In this document: positions 1 through 7,560 of the stretch, in pieces
Position numbering within the stretch: the first letter of the stretch is position 1
Layout: each line of letters opens with the position of its first letter
Origin: Prevotella sp. UBA7594
GTDB lineage: Bacteria; Bacteroidota; Bacteroidia; Bacteroidales; Bacteroidaceae
Direction of reading: 5' to 3'
NCBI GenBank assembly: GCA_002490315.1
Contig: DLKG01000089.1
Coordinates: forward strand, 1 to 15,453
Length of the DNA: 15,453 nucleotides
Translations under genes and position numbers: made by a program
Notes under the pieces: generated by a model
Database searches by the model: none
Seen by the model: only the letters and a program-made list of their open reading frames with translations
What the model was told of the DNA's origin: nothing

Positions 1-15
1 GCCCTCGCCCCCGAC
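1..15 (-). repeat. Partial copy of GC-rich dispersed repeat, cut by the window edge
   Basis: These 15 bases are identical to 15412-15426 and are the reverse complement of 157-171. They are therefore the end of a dispersed repeat that runs off the left edge of the window. The orientation is opposite to the two copies at 153-230 and the same as the copy at 15393-15426. Confidence 0.75.
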
Positions 16-83
16 AAAGCCTTCCACAGAAAGCGAATATTACTAATGTATTGATATATAACGAATTGTGAATAATTGGCGAT

Positions 84-104
84 GCGGAGGCCGGAGACCT
101 CCGC
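84..104. repeat. Short GC-rich palindrome
   Basis: GCGGAGG at 84-90 pairs with CCTCCGC at 98-104 around a 7-nt loop. It stands out in AT-rich spacer DNA next to the dispersed repeat and has no T-tract, so it is unlikely to be an intrinsic terminator. It resembles a REP-type extragenic palindrome. I see no second copy in the window. Confidence 0.45.
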
Positions 105-152
105 CACGGGTAAAGTGAGCCTATCGTGCCGTTAATCTTGTTATTTACTACT

Positions 153-230
153 AAAGGTCGGGGGCGAGGGCGCCCCCTCTCCCAGTTATTCCAGAAAAGG
201 TCGGGGGCGAGGGCGCCCCCTCTCCCAGTT
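153..230 (+). repeat. Two direct copies of the GC-rich dispersed repeat
   Basis: A 35-bp unit occurs at 153-187 and again, identical, at 196-230, a 43-bp period. Each unit can fold on itself: GGGGGCG pairs with CGCCCCC around a 4-nt AGGG loop. Further copies lie at 1-15 (partial) and 15393-15426, both inverted. The small size, GC-rich hairpin and confinement to spacers fit a REP-like extragenic element. Short reading frames through it (translating as GARAPPLPV) look non-coding. Confidence 0.8.
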
Positions 231-239
231 AGGGAGGAC

Positions 240-290
240 AAAAAAAATGACGGGCGACATTTGGCGTCGCTCGTCATTTTTTCTTTTTAT
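240..290. terminator. Bidirectional intrinsic terminator downstream of the SusD-like gene
   Basis: A long stem pairs AAAAATGACG with CGTCATTTTT and continues inward with GGCGAC/GTCGCT (one G-T wobble) around a 7-nt loop. A-rich DNA lies on the left and T-rich DNA on the right, so it can work in both directions. On the minus strand it lies about 45 bp after the SusD-like stop codon and should end that operon. This marks the SusC/SusD pair as a closed two-gene transcription unit. Confidence 0.85.
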
Positions 291-333
291 TGTATGTGTG
301 GCGAGGCTCGGAAAAATCCTCACCTACCATGTT

Positions 334-1968
334 TTAATAACCGTCATTCTGCTTCAAGGCGCCACCCGACTTGGTGATTTCCGTTGAAGGATAAGGGAAG
401 GCTATCATGTAGTCCTGATAAGCCGACTTGTTCTTGTAGTCCTCGTAGTCGCCTTCCACAAACGTGCTGTTGCTGTCGCCGCGGTCGGCATAGTGGCGCA
501 CGCTCGGATGGGCGTCAAGCTCCGCCTTTGCGAGATTCTTTATCTCATCGGCACCTGAGTGGAACCAGCGCTTGAGGTCGTAGAGGTGGTCGCTGAACTC
601 AAAGGCGAGCTCGCAGCGGCGCTCGTGGTAGAGGTCGGTCCATGTGGCAGTGCCTGAGAGCGGCGTCAGATGAGAGCGGTTGCGTATCTTGTTGATGTCC
701 TGTGTGGCGAGGTCGGCACGACCAGTGGCGAGATAAGCCTCGGCACGGAGCAGAAGCATGTCGGCGAAGCGGATGAGCGGCATGTTCAGGCGCGTTGTCG
801 GCCAGTTGCCGTTGCTGCTGACGTAGCCTTCCTTGTCGGCGTTCTCATGCTTGAAGGCGTCCATGTACTTGTTGATCATGAAGCCCGACTCGATGTCGGA
901 GGTGGAATAGAACTTGCGGGTCTGTCCGAAGAATTCAAACTCGTCGCCGTAGGCGAGGATTGAACGCTTGAGACGGGCGTTGCCCTCGCCGTCCTTCAGC
1001 ATCTCCTTGTAGATGTCGAGGGAAGGCTTGTTCTGGCCCCATCCGTTGTAGATGCCCCAGCCCTTGTTCTCAAGGATAACGCCCGGAAACTCGGAGCCAC
1101 CGGGGGTGTCACCACCCGTGCCAGCGATGCCGAAGAGATACTCCTTGGTCCAGAACTTAGAAAAGTCGGAAGAGAAAATGTCGGCGAACTCCGGCGCGAG
1201 GTCGCGTCCGTAATCGTTCTGAAGGGAGTTGACCATCGTGATGACGTTCTCCCACTGTGTCTTGTCCCACGTTGCCCAGTAGGCATACACCTTTGCCTTG
1301 TAGGCAACGGCGGCAGCCTTGTGGGCGCGTCCGCGGTCCTCAATGCCGTAGTCTTCGAATTTCGGAAGATTGCTGATGGCGTTGTCGAGGTCCTCGATAA
1401 TCATGCGGTAGTTGTCGACAACGGAAGCCTGCTGCTTTGGGATGGAGTTGTCGTAGCCGTCGGGATAATCCTCATAGCGCGTGAAGGGCACGCCCTGCTT
1501 GTCGGTACCGTAGCGGTAGGCGATGTAGAAGTGGGCAAAGGCGCGCATGAAATAAGCCTCGCCCAAGGAGCGCGTCTCCACGCTTGTCAGTCCCTGCTTG
1601 CCTTTCTTCTCAAGCAGCTTCTCCACTACCCAGTTGGAACGCGACACTAAGCTCTGCAAATCCTGGTAGGTGCCTTTCAGCGGCGACTCGTCGCCTGTGT
1701 AGCTAAGCGTAGCAAGCGTTGGATAGGAGCGCGTGCGTCCCCACACGATGTCGCAGGCTCCGCCCTGCTCCCAGAACATCTCGCGGCCGAAGAGACCTTC
1801 CTGGTGAATCGGGGCATAGAGGGCGTCGACGGCGTCCACAGCCTGGTCGTCATTGGTGAAATATTGTGTTGTCGTTGGGTCGCCCTCCTTCTGCACGTCG
1901 AGGAAGTCGCTGCACGAACTCAACAGAGCCGCAGACAATACGGCTGTCAATATATATTTAGCTTTCAT
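334..1968 (-). CDS. SusD/RagB-family outer-membrane lipoprotein
   Basis: This 544-residue protein is the surface glycan- or nutrient-binding partner of a SusC-type transporter; SusD acts as a lid over the SusC barrel. It starts with a lipoprotein signal peptide whose lipobox ends at Cys19 (LLSSC), followed by SDFLDVQKEGDP, the usual start of mature SusD proteins. The helical body is typical of the family, and the C-terminus has the family signature (FPYPSTEI, then LKQNDGY). The length is normal (about 500-600). The start lies 24 bp after the stop of the SusC-like gene, so the two are co-transcribed. The substrate cannot be read from the sequence, and no glycoside hydrolase, peptidase or sensor gene lies nearby to suggest one. 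SusD folds also bind peptides and other nutrients, so a glycan substrate is only the commonest option. Family assignment is very secure. Confidence 0.96.
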   Translation of the reverse strand: MKAKYILTAVLSAALLSSCSDFLDVQKEGDPTTTQYFTNDDQAVDAVDALYAPIHQEGLFGREMFWEQGGACDIVWGRTRSYPTLATLSYTGDESPLKGTYQDLQSLVSRSNWVVEKLLEKKGKQGLTSVETRSLGEAYFMRAFAHFYIAYRYGTDKQGVPFTRYEDYPDGYDNSIPKQQASVVDNYRMIIEDLDNAISNLPKFEDYGIEDRGRAHKAAAVAYKAKVYAYWATWDKTQWENVITMVNSLQNDYGRDLAPEFADIFSSDFSKFWTKEYLFGIAGTGGDTPGGSEFPGVILENKGWGIYNGWGQNKPSLDIYKEMLKDGEGNARLKRSILAYGDEFEFFGQTRKFYSTSDIESGFMINKYMDAFKHENADKEGYVSSNGNWPTTRLNMPLIRFADMLLLRAEAYLATGRADLATQDINKIRNRSHLTPLSGTATWTDLYHERRCELAFEFSDHLYDLKRWFHSGADEIKNLAKAELDAHPSVRHYADRGDSNSTFVEGDYEDYKNKSAYQDYMIAFPYPSTEITKSGGALKQNDGY

Positions 1969-1992
1969 AGATATTGCTTTTAACGGGTTGGA

Positions 1993-4900
1993 TTAGTAAG
2001 TTAGTTTCACTCCGAACGAGAATGTACGCGACACGGGGTACTTCATTGTGTCCCATCCGCCACACTCGGGGTCGATACCGGTGTAGTTGGTGATGGTGAA
2101 GAGGTTTTCTCCGCTCACGTACACGCTTAGGCGGCTGTTGCGGCTGGCGAGGTGACCCCATTTGCGGATGAGATTGGTGAGGTCGTAGCTGACGGTCACG
2201 TTCTTCAGGCGCAGATAGGAGGAGTTCTCAAGATACCAGTCGGAGGCTGTCGAGAAGTTCTGGTTGTTGTCGGACTTGGAAAGGCGCGGGATGTCGGAGC
2301 CACGGTTTGTAGGACTCCATGCGTCGAGTATGCGCGAGTCGCGGTTGAAGTTGCCCTCGACGTCTGACAGCGTCATACACTTGGCGACGTTCATCGCATG
2401 TGCACCTGCAACACCCTGAAGCATTGCGGAGAAGGAAAGGTCCTTCCACGTGAAGCCGCCAGAGAGCGAGAAGGTGTACTTCGGAGTGGCTGAGCCACAG
2501 TATTGACGGTCCTTGTCGTCAATCTTGCCGTCGTTGTTGTAGTCGACAAACTTCAGGTCGCCTGCCTGTGCGTTGGGCTGTATGCGGTTGCCGTTCTTGT
2601 CAACATAGGCAGCTGCCTCTTCGTCGCTCTGGAAGATGCCGGCTGTCTTTACGAGATAGAATGAGCCGAGAGGCTGACCTTCTGCGTCCTGGTAGCAATA
2701 AGGCACGATGCGGAAGGAACCGTCGCCTGTCCATACACCCTTGTTGCCGTCTGCATCCTTCACGCCTATATCGCTTACCCAGTTTTTGAGCCAAGAGAAG
2801 TTGGCATTGACGTAGTACGACCAGTTCTTGTTGATACGGTCGTTCCATGAGATGGCTGCCTCAAAACCGCGGTTGCGCACCTCGCCCTGGTTGACGAGCA
2901 TGGCGTCGAGACCGATGGAGCTTGGCCAGTTCATCGACTGGGTCTGAATGAGGTCGAACGTGCGCTTCTCAAACCAGTCGAACTGCATTGCGAGGCGGTC
3001 GTTGAAGAGGTTGACATCAAGACCAAGGTCGAACTGCTCGGATGTTTCCCAAGTGAGGTTGTTGTTGAGGGCTATGGAGTTGTAGACAAATGTGTTCCAA
3101 AGAGTGTTCTTCTCCACGCCGTACTGAGCCTGCTCCTGCCAAGATTTCTTCGTGAGGAGAGCCGAACGGTAGTTGTAGCCAATGGAGCCGAGGTTGCCCA
3201 CGCGTCCCCAAGAGGCACGCAGTTTGAGGAGCGACACGATGTCGTTCTTCGGGAAGAAGCTCTCGTTGGAAATCTTCCAGCCTGCCGTGACGGCGGGGAA
3301 GTCTCCGTGGTTTTTCTCCTTGGGCAGGCGGCCTGCGTAGTCGCGGCGCCAGGAAGCTGTGAGGAAGTAGCGGTCGTCGTAAGAATAGGCAAGACGTCCG
3401 ATGAGCGAAACGTTGGCGTCGGGGCCTGTCAGGTAGTCGCTGGCAGAGACGGAGCCTGCATAGGCGAGGTACTGCAGATAGGCTGACTCGTCGGCGAAGG
3501 TCTTTCCGTCCACTTCGAAGCCGCGCACGTTATAGTGGTCGGCGGTGGTGGAGAAGAGGGCTCCGACAGTGTGTTTGCCGAAGGTGTTGTCGTAGGTGAG
3601 CGTGTTCTCAGTCTTCCACTGGTCGGTGCGATAGGTGCTCTCGGTGAGGGAGTTGCCGGAGTCGGGCTTGCCTACCTCGTCGCGGCGTGGCGAGAACGAC
3701 TTGTAGTAGTTCGACTTGAGGTTGTACGTGAAGCGGCTCACGAATTTCAGACCGGGCACCACGTTGGCAAGCTCAAGCGACGTTGTCGACCAAGCGTCGT
3801 TGGTGCGGTCGAAAATGTTCTTGGAAGAGAGTGTGTTTATAGGGTTAACAGCATCGCCATGGGCGTCGGCGTAGTTCTTGCCTCCATGAGCAGCAGCGTA
3901 TGCAGGGTCTTCAGTCGTCGTTCCGCCGAAGCCGCTCTTCGTAAACGGGCTGTAGACTGTAGCAGAGGCAGGCATGTATATAGCGGAGATGATAGGGCCT
4001 GTGTAGCCTTCATTAGTGGCTGTAGTGCGGCTCTCCGTGTTCTTCCACACGAAATCCTCACTGATAGCGAGCCACTTGTTGAGCTGATAGCGGCCGTTGT
4101 AGTGGAGCGCGAGGTTCTTGTTGAACGTATAGCGCAAGATACCCTCGTCATTGTCGTAGGCGAAGGAAAGGCGGTTGGTGAAGGTGTCGGAACCGGTATT
4201 GAGCGACACGTTGTGGCGCTGATAGAAGGCTGTGCGGAACACCTCGTCCATCCAGTTGGTGCGGGTAGTGGCTACCCAGGGGTTCTTCGTCACGTCCCAA
4301 CCGTCTGGAAGGCTCATGCCGGCGTTAGCGTAAGAAATCTTGCGCATCTCTATCTCCTGCTGGGCGTTGAGCGGCTTGGGGAGATTCATGGCGTTGCGTA
4401 TGCCGACCATGCCGTCGTAGGTGAGCGACGTGGCGCCTTTCTTGGCTTTCTTCGTCGTCACGAGCACTACGCCGCCGGCTCCCGACTGCGCGCCGTAGAT
4501 GGCTGCGGAGGCTGCGTCCTTGAGGACGACAATGGATTCTATATCGTTAAGTGAGGATATGGGAGCACCGGGTACACCGTCGACAACCCAAAGGACATTG
4601 TCGCCGTTCTGCGAACCTTGACCGCGTATGACGATGTTTGGGGCTGACGTGGGGTCGCCGCCGTCGTTGGTGACAGTCACACCTGCAAGCTGACCCTGAA
4701 GCATTCCCTCTGTGGAGGTTACGGGGCGCACGGCAAGCTCGTCAACGTTGCTGACCACTCCGACTGCTGCCGAGAGGTCTTTCTTCTTTGTTGCGGTGCC
4801 GTAACCAATGGCAACAACCTCGTTGAGCATCTTGCTGTCCTCGGCGAGGACGATGGAGAGATCGCGGTTGGCTGTGCCCACCTTTATCTTTTGTGTTGTG

Positions 4901-5211
4901 TAGCCGATGTACGACACTTCAAGCGTACCGCCAGGCATCACCTGAAGAGCAAAATTGCCGTTGATATCAGTGATTGTGCCTGCCTTGCCGCCTATCATCT
5001 TGACGGAAGCTCCGATAACCGGCTCGCCATTGCTGTCCTTAACGACACCTTTGACGGAGATGCTGCCTTTCAATTGCTGTTGCGAAAGGACCTCGCTGTT
5101 TCTCGTGTAGGCTGTGCCTGCATAGGCTGAGGAGGAAAATGAAAGCATGGAACATGCTGCAACGCCCAAGACGCCATACATCATGCCATTTTTAGAAATA
5201 CCTTTTCCCAT
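1993..5211 (-). CDS. SusC/RagA-family TonB-dependent outer-membrane transporter
   Basis: This 1072-residue protein should form the outer-membrane barrel that imports the ligand captured by the SusD-like lipoprotein, powered by TonB-ExbB-ExbD. Visible parts in order: signal peptide (residues 1-31, probable cleavage after AYA); carboxypeptidase-regulatory-like beta-sandwich (about 50-122, VKGVVKDSNGEPVIGASV and GTITDINGNF); TonB box (about 131-138, EVVAIGYG); plug domain (about 145-255, with VIRGQGS, WVVDGVPG and ending GGVVLVTTKK); then a long barrel ending in the aromatic strand TFSFGVKLTY. There is no N-terminal STN domain, so signalling to an anti-sigma factor is not expected. Length and layout are normal. 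The ATG at 5211 gives a complete signal peptide. It is the first gene of the pair, with candidate promoters at 5254-5261 and 5310-5317. The ligand is unknown. Confidence 0.97.
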   Translation of the reverse strand: MGKGISKNGMMYGVLGVAACSMLSFSSSAYAGTAYTRNSEVLSQQQLKGSISVKGVVKDSNGEPVIGASVKMIGGKAGTITDINGNFALQVMPGGTLEVSYIGYTTQKIKVGTANRDLSIVLAEDSKMLNEVVAIGYGTATKKKDLSAAVGVVSNVDELAVRPVTSTEGMLQGQLAGVTVTNDGGDPTSAPNIVIRGQGSQNGDNVLWVVDGVPGAPISSLNDIESIVVLKDAASAAIYGAQSGAGGVVLVTTKKAKKGATSLTYDGMVGIRNAMNLPKPLNAQQEIEMRKISYANAGMSLPDGWDVTKNPWVATTRTNWMDEVFRTAFYQRHNVSLNTGSDTFTNRLSFAYDNDEGILRYTFNKNLALHYNGRYQLNKWLAISEDFVWKNTESRTTATNEGYTGPIISAIYMPASATVYSPFTKSGFGGTTTEDPAYAAAHGGKNYADAHGDAVNPINTLSSKNIFDRTNDAWSTTSLELANVVPGLKFVSRFTYNLKSNYYKSFSPRRDEVGKPDSGNSLTESTYRTDQWKTENTLTYDNTFGKHTVGALFSTTADHYNVRGFEVDGKTFADESAYLQYLAYAGSVSASDYLTGPDANVSLIGRLAYSYDDRYFLTASWRRDYAGRLPKEKNHGDFPAVTAGWKISNESFFPKNDIVSLLKLRASWGRVGNLGSIGYNYRSALLTKKSWQEQAQYGVEKNTLWNTFVYNSIALNNNLTWETSEQFDLGLDVNLFNDRLAMQFDWFEKRTFDLIQTQSMNWPSSIGLDAMLVNQGEVRNRGFEAAISWNDRINKNWSYYVNANFSWLKNWVSDIGVKDADGNKGVWTGDGSFRIVPYCYQDAEGQPLGSFYLVKTAGIFQSDEEAAAYVDKNGNRIQPNAQAGDLKFVDYNNDGKIDDKDRQYCGSATPKYTFSLSGGFTWKDLSFSAMLQGVAGAHAMNVAKCMTLSDVEGNFNRDSRILDAWSPTNRGSDIPRLSKSDNNQNFSTASDWYLENSSYLRLKNVTVSYDLTNLIRKWGHLASRNSRLSVYVSGENLFTITNYTGIDPECGGWDTMKYPVSRTFSFGVKLTY

Positions 5212-5253
5212 TTGTTAGAGAATTTAAATTAATAATAGTAGTTGTCTGTTTTT

Positions 5254-5261
5254 CAAATGTA
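5254..5261 (-). promoter_or_regulatory. Candidate -7 element for the SusC/SusD operon (proximal)
   Basis: The minus strand reads TACATTTG, a full match to the Bacteroidetes TAnnTTTG consensus. Transcription would start near 5247 and give a leader of about 36 nt. A clear TTTG -33 element is not visible at the right distance, so this is weaker than the distal candidate. Confidence 0.4.
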
Positions 5262-5309
5262 AAAGTGAGGAAGTGGTTAACATTTTAACTAATCCTTAGG
5301 TTTACCTTG

Positions 5310-5340
5310 CAAATTTAAATATAAATTAATAAATCAACAA
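5310..5340 (-). promoter_or_regulatory. Candidate promoter for the SusC/SusD operon (distal)
   Basis: The minus strand carries TAAATTTG (5310-5317), a full TAnnTTTG match. A TTG-containing -33-like segment (5335-5340, CTTGTTG context) sits about 17-20 nt upstream. The predicted start near 5303 would give a leader of about 90 nt. AT-rich DNA yields such matches by chance, so support is moderate. Confidence 0.45.
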
Positions 5341-5438
5341 GCAATTAAAGACATATTTTTACATACGCCCCAGTTTTTTAATGCTTTTGAAACAGCGGAA
5401 TGAAGCTAAAAGGAAAAAAGAAACAGTAAAGAAACCTT

Positions 5439-5498
5439 TTTGAAACATCAAAAAAATGCCTCATAACTTTGCCGTGACAAATTAATATATTAACTTTG
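5439..5498 (+). promoter_or_regulatory. Two overlapping consensus promoters for fba
   Basis: The first promoter has TTTG at 5439-5442, 21 nt, then TAACTTTG at 5464-5471. The second uses TTTG at 5468-5471 as its -33, 19 nt, then TAACTTTG at 5491-5498. The final TTTG of the first -7 box is thus the -33 box of the second. Both match the Bacteroidetes sigma consensus fully. Predicted leaders are about 104 and 77 nt. Tandem strong promoters fit a highly expressed glycolytic gene. Confidence 0.7.
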
Positions 5499-5581
5499 CA
5501 AACAGTAAGGCACACATTATATATTAGTGTGTGCACGGACAGACAACAACAACGTTTTATATAAAAACATATTTAACTATT

Positions 5582-6592
5582 ATGGTAAACTACAAAGAAT
5601 TGGGCTTGGTGAACACACGTGATATGTTCGCAAGAGCCATCAAGGGTGGTTATGCTATCCCTGCATTCAACTTCAACAACCTCGAGCAGCTTCAGGCTAT
5701 CATCAAGGCTTCTTCAGAGCTGAAGTCACCGGTTATCCTTCAGGTTTCCAAAGGCGCCCGCAACTACGCCAACGAGACTCTTCTCCGCTACATGGCAGAG
5801 GGTGCTGTTGAGTACGCAAAGGAGCTTGGCTGCAAGCATCCTGAGATTGTTCTCCACCTCGACCATGGTGACAGCTTCGAGCTTTGCAAGAGCTGTGTAG
5901 ACCTCGGCTTCTCTTCAGTGATGATCGACGGTTCTTCACTTCCCTACGAGGAGAACATCGCCCTCACAAAGAAGGTTGTTGACTACGCTCATCAGTTCGA
6001 CGTAACTGTAGAGGGTGAGCTCGGTGTATTGGCAGGTGTTGAGGATGAGGTTTCTTCTGACGTATGCCACTATACAAAGCCTGAGGAGGTTATCGACTTC
6101 ACAAGCCGCACAGGCGTTGACTCATTGGCTATCTCTATCGGTACTTCTCACGGTGCTTACAAGTTCACACCGGAGCAGTGCACACGCGACCCGAAGACCG
6201 GCAAGCTCGTTCCTCCTCCATTGGCATTCGACGTTCTCGACGAGATCATGCAGAAGCTCCCTGGCTTCCCAATCGTTCTCCACGGATCTTCTTCAGTTCC
6301 CCAGGAGTATGTTGACATGATCAACGAGTACGGTGGCAAGCTTCCTGACGCAGTTGGTATTCCTGAGGAGCAACTCCGCAAGGCTTCTAAGAGCGCTGTT
6401 TGCAAGATCAACATCGACTCTGACTCTCGTCTTGCCTTCACCGCTGCTGTTCGCAAGGTGTTCCACGACAAACCAGGCGAGTTCGACCCGCGTAAGTACT
6501 GCGGTCCTGCACGCGACCTCATGGAGCAGATGTACAAGCACAAGATTATCGACGTGCTCGGCTCTGACAACAAGCTCGCTCAGCTCGACTAA
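5582..6592 (+). CDS. fba: Class II fructose-1,6-bisphosphate aldolase
   Basis: This cytoplasmic, zinc-dependent glycolytic enzyme splits fructose 1,6-bisphosphate into glyceraldehyde 3-phosphate and dihydroxyacetone phosphate, and runs the reverse reaction in gluconeogenesis. Visible motifs: HLDHGDS with catalytic Asp94 and zinc ligand His95; VEGELG with Glu146; SIGTSHGAYKF with zinc ligand His190; and VLHGSSSVP with zinc ligand His234. The ATG at 5582 gives a 336-residue protein starting MVNYKELGLVNT. A GTG at 5531 would add 17 unconserved residues and is rejected. There is no strong Shine-Dalgarno, only AT-rich leader. The gene is single, between tandem promoters and its own terminator. The stop codon lies inside the first of three 22-bp tandem repeats. 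Related tagatose- and sedoheptulose-bisphosphate aldolases share the fold, but this family in Bacteroidales is normally the glycolytic enzyme. Confidence 0.95.
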   Translation: MVNYKELGLVNTRDMFARAIKGGYAIPAFNFNNLEQLQAIIKASSELKSPVILQVSKGARNYANETLLRYMAEGAVEYAKELGCKHPEIVLHLDHGDSFELCKSCVDLGFSSVMIDGSSLPYEENIALTKKVVDYAHQFDVTVEGELGVLAGVEDEVSSDVCHYTKPEEVIDFTSRTGVDSLAISIGTSHGAYKFTPEQCTRDPKTGKLVPPPLAFDVLDEIMQKLPGFPIVLHGSSSVPQEYVDMINEYGGKLPDAVGIPEEQLRKASKSAVCKINIDSDSRLAFTAAVRKVFHDKPGEFDPRKYCGPARDLMEQMYKHKIIDVLGSDNKLAQLD

Positions 6593-6649
6593 TTTAGCGG
6601 CGTAGTTCGACTAACTTAGTGGATTAGTTCGACTAATTTAGTGGATTAA
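6584..6649 (+). repeat. Three 22-bp tandem repeats starting inside the fba stop region
   Basis: Units lie at 6584-6605, 6606-6627 and 6628-6649. Units 2 and 3 differ at two positions and unit 1 at a few more. Unit 1 contains the last codons and stop of fba (CTC GAC TAA), so each later unit carries a copy of that gene end. The length is not a multiple of three and lies after the stop, so protein sequence is unaffected. It probably arose by slippage duplication of the gene tail. Confidence 0.85.
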
Positions 6650-6668
6650 CAATAACGCTATACAGCAA

Positions 6669-6709
6669 CGCGCCCGAAACCTTCATTGGTTTCGGGCGCG
6701 ATTTTTTTT
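6669..6709 (+). terminator. Intrinsic terminator of fba
   Basis: A perfect 13-bp stem (6669-6681 with 6688-6700) encloses a 6-nt loop (TTCATT). An eight-T run follows at 6702-6709. This is a strong rho-independent terminator for the plus strand. The minus strand has no T-run after it, so it does not clearly serve the convergent membrane-protein gene. Confidence 0.95.
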
Positions 6710-6714
6710 AGAAA

Positions 6715-6734
6715 CGGCAGTCTAACATCTGCCG
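6715..6734 (-). terminator. Weak hairpin after the YczE-like gene
   Basis: CGGCAG/CTGCCG arms (6715-6720 and 6729-6734) enclose an 8-nt loop just past the minus-strand stop codon at 6743. On the minus strand it is followed only by TTTCT, so it would be a weak terminator at best. Confidence 0.35.
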
Positions 6735-6742
6735 ATAATATG

Positions 6743-7486
6743 CTATTTCAACTTGCCGTATATATACCTTGCCAATCCATATACATACCGTCGGAAACCG
6801 GGCTGATAGGCAAGTATTCTGTCGAACCAGCCGAGATGCTTTCCTGCTTGTCTTACCACTATGCCCACATACACCATAGCAAACAGAGTTCCAATGCCTA
6901 CGATATACCACTGCCAAGCACCGAAGAAGACATAGCAAAACACCACCGCCAAAAACACAAGCATCGTGTCAACGCATATCTTAACCTTCGGAAACTCCAC
7001 TCCCGTAACCGTACTTATTGCCACGGGAAAACCTTCACCTGGCATCGTCACCGAACCGCAACGCACCTCCAAGGCTATACCTATGCCGAGAATGGTGCAT
7101 CCTGCCACCTGAGAAATAATCTTTGCCGCCAATGTAGAAGGCACGAGCCATTCCGTAAGCAGCATGTTGAGATCGATGAGCGATCCGAAAACAAAGCCAA
7201 CAAGCAACTGGAACAACTGTACAGCCTCAAACCGCCGCCGCAACACACATATCTGCCCCACAACAAGCACGCCATTCATTATATACGTGAACTGCCCTAT
7301 CGTCAGTTCAGGCACGCCAAGCCCTCGCTTACCAGCCGTCTCAAACACATAAGGTAACGTGGATATAACACTCGCCCCGAGCATGGAGCGCACACACACT
7401 GCCACACCCAAAGTCATTACACAAAGCGAAACAAGCAACAAAACGTGTTGCCAAAGAAATGAAATTATCCTGTCTTTTTTATTCAT
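6743..7486 (-). CDS. YczE/YyaS/YitT-type integral membrane protein
   Basis: This 247-residue inner-membrane protein has five to six hydrophobic segments, at about residues 13-33, 62-82, 88-108, 118-140, 172-192 and 195-212. A basic N-terminus (MNKKDR) precedes the first. The GASVISTLPYVF stretch after the first segment, the ILGIGIAL helix and the following VTMPGEGFPVAI loop resemble the YczE/YitT group (labelled DUF6198 in many Bacteroidales annotations). Its biochemical role is not established, and nothing in the sequence shows a substrate. The gene stands alone, convergent with fba. Upstream are candidate -7 boxes and a small palindrome. The family call rests on overall pattern rather than on a catalytic motif, so it is fairly but not fully secure. 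Confidence 0.75.
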   Translation of the reverse strand: MNKKDRIISFLWQHVLLLVSLCVMTLGVAVCVRSMLGASVISTLPYVFETAGKRGLGVPELTIGQFTYIMNGVLVVGQICVLRRRFEAVQLFQLLVGFVFGSLIDLNMLLTEWLVPSTLAAKIISQVAGCTILGIGIALEVRCGSVTMPGEGFPVAISTVTGVEFPKVKICVDTMLVFLAVVFCYVFFGAWQWYIVGIGTLFAMVYVGIVVRQAGKHLGWFDRILAYQPGFRRYVYGLARYIYGKLK

Positions 7487-7494
7487 ACTGTATG

Positions 7495-7502
7495 CAAAGA
7501 TA
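7495..7502 (-). promoter_or_regulatory. Candidate -7 element close to the YczE-like start
   Basis: The minus strand reads TATCTTTG, a full TAnnTTTG match, but only 8 nt before the ATG at 7486. Transcription from it would be almost leaderless. No good -33 TTTG is visible, so it may be chance. Confidence 0.3.
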
Positions 7503-7524
7503 GTGAAAATCGATAGAAGAATGA

Positions 7525-7536
7525 AATGAATTCATT
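7525..7536. promoter_or_regulatory. 12-bp perfect palindrome upstream of the YczE-like gene
   Basis: AATGAATTCATT is a perfect dyad about 40 bp upstream of the start codon. Its position would suit an operator overlapping the promoter. No regulator gene is adjacent, so the role is a guess. Confidence 0.3.
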
Positions 7537-7560
7537 CATTTCTTATTCCGAGACGCCGAC

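Larger units (their letters stand above)
5212..5581. other. Divergent AT-rich promoter region between the SusC-like gene and fba
   Basis: This 370-bp stretch separates the minus-strand SusC/SusD operon from the plus-strand aldolase gene. It is strongly AT-rich and holds -7-type elements for both directions, listed separately. I see no convincing small gene, RNA gene or long inverted repeat. No riboswitch is recognisable in either leader. Confidence 0.7.

Noticed and set aside
126..377. 83-codon open frame on the plus strand across the left repeats
   Set aside because: It runs through two copies of the dispersed repeat and the terminator, then into the antisense of the SusD-like gene.
3535..4554. 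Long 339-codon open frame on the plus strand, opposite the SusC-like gene
   Set aside because: It lies wholly antisense to a secure gene, its translation is low-complexity Val/Gly/Arg/Glu with no recognisable domain, and GC-rich codon use on the minus strand explains the lack of stops.
5531..5581. Earlier GTG start for the aldolase
   Set aside because: It would add 17 residues that precede the usual class II aldolase N-terminus; the ATG at 5582 fits the family.
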